Below are positions 60,995 through 64,000 of a stretch of 64,000 nt of DNA, in pieces. The position numbers and the translations under genes were made by a program. The DNA lies in NCBI GenBank assembly GCA_007748055.1, contig CP036279.1, forward strand, positions 5,952,001 through 6,016,000, written 5' to 3'. Position 1 is the stretch's first letter. Each line of letters begins with the position of its first letter. The notes beneath the pieces are model-generated. The model ran no database searches. It had not been told where the DNA came from and saw only the letters and a list, made by a program, of their open reading frames with translations. Source of the DNA: Kolteria novifilia (GTDB lineage: Bacteria > Planctomycetota > Planctomycetia > Kolteriales > Kolteriaceae).

Positions 60995-62311
60995 ATGGCC
61001 GCATTCCGACTCACCACCTTGATGCTCCTTCTGGTCGCCACCGCGGCGACGGGAGACGAGCCCCGGCGACCGAACTCCCCCACGCGCAGCGTCTCCCTCA
61101 AGCCGACGTCCCAAGCCGCCGACCAAGACGCGTGGCCCCAGTGGCGCGGCATCAACCGCGACGGAATCTCTCTCGAAACCGACCTGCTCAGCGAGTGGCC
61201 CGAGGGCGGCCCAAAGCTCGTTTGGAGCAATTCTGGCCTGGGAATGGGCTATTCCGGCCCTTCCGTGCGCGATGATCGACTCTTCATTCTCGGCACCGCC
61301 GACGACAAAACGGCCTGCATGGGTCTCGACATCAAGAGCAACAAGATCCTGTGGACGACCCCCATCGGAGAGATTTACGTCAATGGATGGGGCGACGGAC
61401 CGCGAAGCACGCCGACCATCGATGGCGACAAGGTCTACGCTCTCTCCGGCGAGGGAAATCTGAACTGCCTCTCGGCCGTCGATGGGAAAGTCGTTTGGAC
61501 GAAGAGCCTCGTCGAGGACTTCGGTGGCAGCATCCCCAAGTGGGGCTATTCCGAGTCTCCCCTCGTCGATGGCGACGTAATCTACTGCACACCGGGTGGC
61601 ACCAACTTCATGGTCGCCCTCGACAAGAAGAGTGGCGAGACGATCTGGAAGAGCACCGGGTTCGATACCGGCGCCCAATATTCGTCGATCATCAAGGCGA
61701 CGGTGGGCAAGGTGACGATGGGGCTCACCATGAGCAAGGAAGGCTTGGTCGCGATCAATCTCGAGGACGGAAAATACTTGTGGAACTTTGAAAAAACCGC
61801 AAACTCCGTCGCCGTTATCCCCACCCCGGTTTTCCACGATAACTACGTCTATTCCACGTCCGGCTACGGCACCGGCAGCGGTTTGGTCAAGGTCGTGCCC
61901 AAGGGATCGACCGTCGAGGACGAGGAAGTCTACTTCAACAAGGTCATGAAGAACCACCACGGCGGCGTCGTCCTCTGGCAAGGCCACATCTACGGCCACT
62001 CCGACAAGGTCGGCTGGATCTGCCAGGACTTCTTGACCGGCGAACTCGTCTGGCGCGAACGCAACGCCCTCTCCAAGGGCTCGATCGCTTACGCCGACGG
62101 CAACCTCTACTGCTACGGGCAGGAAGAGGGGAAGTGCTTCCTCGTCGAGGCGAGTCCCGAAGGCTGGAAGCCACGCGGCAACTTCGAGATCCCGATCAAG
62201 ACCTCGTTCGATCGCAAGAAGGGCCGGATCTGGACCCATCCGGTCATCGCCGACGGCAAGCTCTATCTGCGTGACCAGGAGCATCTCTTCTGCTACGACA
62301 TCCGCAAGTAG
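60995..62311 (+). CDS. Exported PQQ-type beta-propeller protein
   Basis: 438 residues from the ATG at 60995 (GAGGA upstream). A signal peptide (LTTLMLLLVATAATG) is followed by WPQWRGINRDG, the entry motif of planctomycete PQQ-like proteins, and repeated tryptophan blades (GLDIKSNKILWTTPIG, AVDGKVVWTKSL, ALDKKSGETIWK). Such propellers bind partners rather than the PQQ cofactor; BamB is a distant relative. Sole gene in its unit. Confidence 0.9.
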   Translation: MAAFRLTTLMLLLVATAATGDEPRRPNSPTRSVSLKPTSQAADQDAWPQWRGINRDGISLETDLLSEWPEGGPKLVWSNSGLGMGYSGPSVRDDRLFILGTADDKTACMGLDIKSNKILWTTPIGEIYVNGWGDGPRSTPTIDGDKVYALSGEGNLNCLSAVDGKVVWTKSLVEDFGGSIPKWGYSESPLVDGDVIYCTPGGTNFMVALDKKSGETIWKSTGFDTGAQYSSIIKATVGKVTMGLTMSKEGLVAINLEDGKYLWNFEKTANSVAVIPTPVFHDNYVYSTSGYGTGSGLVKVVPKGSTVEDEEVYFNKVMKNHHGGVVLWQGHIYGHSDKVGWICQDFLTGELVWRERNALSKGSIAYADGNLYCYGQEEGKCFLVEASPEGWKPRGNFEIPIKTSFDRKKGRIWTHPVIADGKLYLRDQEHLFCYDIRK

Positions 62312-62561
62312 CACGTGACAAGGGTCATTCTCCCGATCCAATCGGGGGTCGGGAGAGCCCAAGCATTGTCCGGTCAAGCATCGGGCAAACCCAATACTTG
62401 ATGGGCGTCGGCGAATGAAGGAGGGGAACATTCGTTGATCGGGTTTCGCGGGGAGCCGACTGATGCCGGCGCCGCCCCGATCGTCCGGGGCCTGCTCTGT
62501 CATGACCATGATGCTCTCTACCAACCCTCCCATGCCGAGGAGAGCGGAGGGTCGAAGTCCC

Positions 62562-63653
62562 ATGGCGCTCAACGTGTCCACTGCTGACGCTTCGCGACCT
62601 CGTCGCCCGCCTCATCGCCCGTTTCGCCTCTCCATCGCCCGGATCGGCCAATGGGCCGCTCCCGCATGGCGTCTTTGGACCATTGCGTTCCTCGTCGGCC
62701 TCTGCGCCCCCTACACCCCTGGTCTGGTCGTTCTTCCAGCCTTTCTGGTCGGCTTCCTCGCTTGGGAGTTTCTCGCCCGTCTCGCGACCGAGGAGGGCGT
62801 CGCCTTCCCGTCGACGATCCGCTTCGCACGGCTGCGGGCCGCGGGCTCCTGGCTCACGATTCTTCAGGGAAGCCTGATCGCCACCTTCGCGGTCCTCTCG
62901 TCGATCCTGATCCGCAGCGAGTTTCAATTGCCGCTGTTGGTCCTGACGGGGGCGAGCATTGGTAGCGTGATGGTCTTCGCGTGGCAGCGACAGAACTGGT
63001 CGTTTCTTCCGGGAGCGACGACGCTGCTGGTTTCGATCGCGGTCGGAGCCTGGGCGATCTGGATCGCTCAAGAGCCGGGACTTGTCGGCGAGTCGCCGTG
63101 GTTCGTCTGGCTCCAAGTCTTCGGACGCTTGCTCGCGGCCTTTCTGATCGCGGTCCTTAGCGATCCGAGCCGCCGCGATGGCATGCTCCCGTCGGAGAGC
63201 CCCTTCGCGGTTCTTCACAAGCTGTTGGAGAACTCGGCCTTCGCGGCGCTGGCGGCATGGCTGATGGTCCCGATGACGTTGAGCGTTCTCGGGATCGAAG
63301 TTCCCGATGCCTGGACGTGGGCCGTGCCGGTGATGCTGGCGGCGGGCATCCTCGGGTTCACGCTTCTCCGCGTTCGTTGGCCTCTGGCGCACGACCGTCG
63401 CTGGATCGCGCGTTGCCGTCGGGAGGGACTCTCGGTGGCGGGCCCCATGCCGACCGGCATGGTTTGGTCGACGGCCCTGGCGCCCGCGGTGATCATGGCG
63501 CCGGTCGCGAGTTGGACGCTCTGGACGATCGTCGCCGTCGTCGGCATCATCTCGGCGCTGTTGGCCCCCGCCCCGATCCGCAAGCGTCGCCGAACCAGCG
63601 TTCGGCGCACCGTCTCGGAAGAGGTCGCCAATCCCGAGACCGATACGCTATGA
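62562..63653 (+). CDS. Multi-pass membrane protein of unknown function
   Basis: 363 residues from the ATG at 62562 (GGAGG upstream). Nine or ten hydrophobic helices, for example AFLVGLCAPYTPGLVVLPAF, LTILQGSLIATFAVLSSILI and VMLAAGILGFTLL. A basic N-terminus and a basic end (IRKRRRTSVRRTVSEE). No conserved transporter motif. Followed by a zinc-ribbon gene on the same strand. Confidence 0.7.
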   Translation: MALNVSTADASRPRRPPHRPFRLSIARIGQWAAPAWRLWTIAFLVGLCAPYTPGLVVLPAFLVGFLAWEFLARLATEEGVAFPSTIRFARLRAAGSWLTILQGSLIATFAVLSSILIRSEFQLPLLVLTGASIGSVMVFAWQRQNWSFLPGATTLLVSIAVGAWAIWIAQEPGLVGESPWFVWLQVFGRLLAAFLIAVLSDPSRRDGMLPSESPFAVLHKLLENSAFAALAAWLMVPMTLSVLGIEVPDAWTWAVPVMLAAGILGFTLLRVRWPLAHDRRWIARCRREGLSVAGPMPTGMVWSTALAPAVIMAPVASWTLWTIVAVVGIISALLAPAPIRKRRRTSVRRTVSEEVANPETDTL

Positions 63654-63749
63654 TGCGGCTCGTGGTGGAGACGTCGTCTCCCTGTCGACTCGACGAAGAT
63701 CAACTACTTTCACTTTCCCGCGAGCGTCGTGTCGCTCTTCCCGAACGCC

Positions 63750-64000
63750 ATGACGTCGCCGAGGACCCCAATCGTGCGTGATCGTCCCTTCGAAGACCGA
63801 GAGTATCCCGAACCCGACAACGAGGACGACGATGACCTGATCACCCAAACCGTGACTTGCCCATCGTGCGGCCGTGAGGTCTACGAGGATGCCGAGCAAT
63901 GCCCGATCTGTGGCGACTACATCACGCCGGGCTCGTCGTCGGTCTTCGCGGGCAAGCCGATCTGGTTCGTGGTGATCGCGATCTTGGGCATCATCGCCTT
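63750..64000 (+). CDS. Zinc-ribbon membrane protein, N-terminal part, cut by the window edge
   Basis: About 83 residues are visible, open to the right edge. Start ATG at 63750. An acidic leader (PEPDNEDDDDLI) is followed by a treble-clef-like zinc ribbon CPSCG...CPICGDYI, and a membrane helix that begins near GKPIWFVVIAILGIIA. A short cytoplasmic zinc-ribbon anchored by one helix is common in planctomycetes. Whether it ends soon after cannot be seen. Confidence 0.75.
   Translation, partial: MTSPRTPIVRDRPFEDREYPEPDNEDDDDLITQTVTCPSCGREVYEDAEQCPICGDYITPGSSSVFAGKPIWFVVIAILGIIA

Overview
The window looks like chromosome of a planctomycete (Planctomycetota). The main reasons are two DUF1559 prepilin-like proteins with the H-x9-DG end motif, a hydroxysqualene-route squalene cluster (hpnC, hpnD, hpnE), a PmoA/DUF6807 protein, an oleC-oleD pair for long-chain olefin synthesis, a Q/G/N-rich DUF4175-like giant, and many secreted proteins of families common in that phylum. 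Most genes are GC-rich and packed in short operons, often with 4-base ATGA or GTGA overlaps. I saw no rRNA gene, complete tRNA gene, CRISPR array or prophage.

Positions 1-6950 are different: visibly lower GC, hypothetical membrane and secreted proteins, and two insertion sequences. An IS5-family (IS427-type) element sits just upstream of a small operon. That operon encodes a cysteine-rich secreted protein (frameshifted at a run of eight G), a 469-residue membrane-anchored protein, and a C39-like cysteine peptidase. The peptidase gene is split by a 1.57-kb ISL3 element with exact 8-bp target duplications. Joining its halves restores a reading frame that continues into a DUF1573-like segment. 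A Gly-Gly motif precedes the cysteine-rich part of the small protein, so this may be a peptide-maturation or thiol-based secreted system. It is the best candidate for an undescribed system here.

Positions 6954-17872 hold recG with two paralogous GT-C-like membrane proteins (minus strand), a secreted protein, a repeat field, a tandem SDR fusion with a GNAT acetyltransferase, a sodium:solute symporter and a cupin. Positions 18113-28995 hold a YyaL-type protein, FHA-rsmE, a serine-less alpha/beta hydrolase, a response regulator coupled to a pseudouridine synthase, oleC-oleD and a DUF2062 protein.

Positions 29338-42185 hold a secreted protein, a four-gene overlapping operon (TPR metalloprotease, MazG, large membrane protein, ABC ATPase), an HD-GYP protein and the squalene cluster. 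Positions 42493-54922 hold the giant repeat protein, nadB, a TIM-barrel isomerase, a two-domain acyltransferase/hydrolase, groES without groEL, and a type IIA topoisomerase B subunit. Positions 55619-64000 hold two DUF1559 proteins, a DUF6807 protein, HU, a PQQ-type propeller, a membrane protein and a truncated zinc-ribbon gene.

The intergenic DNA is rich in short palindromes. One family has a constant CCTACG tail with interchangeable, compensated stems. A 166-bp MITE-like element at 52103-52268 shares the terminal repeats of the IS5-family element at the other end of the window.
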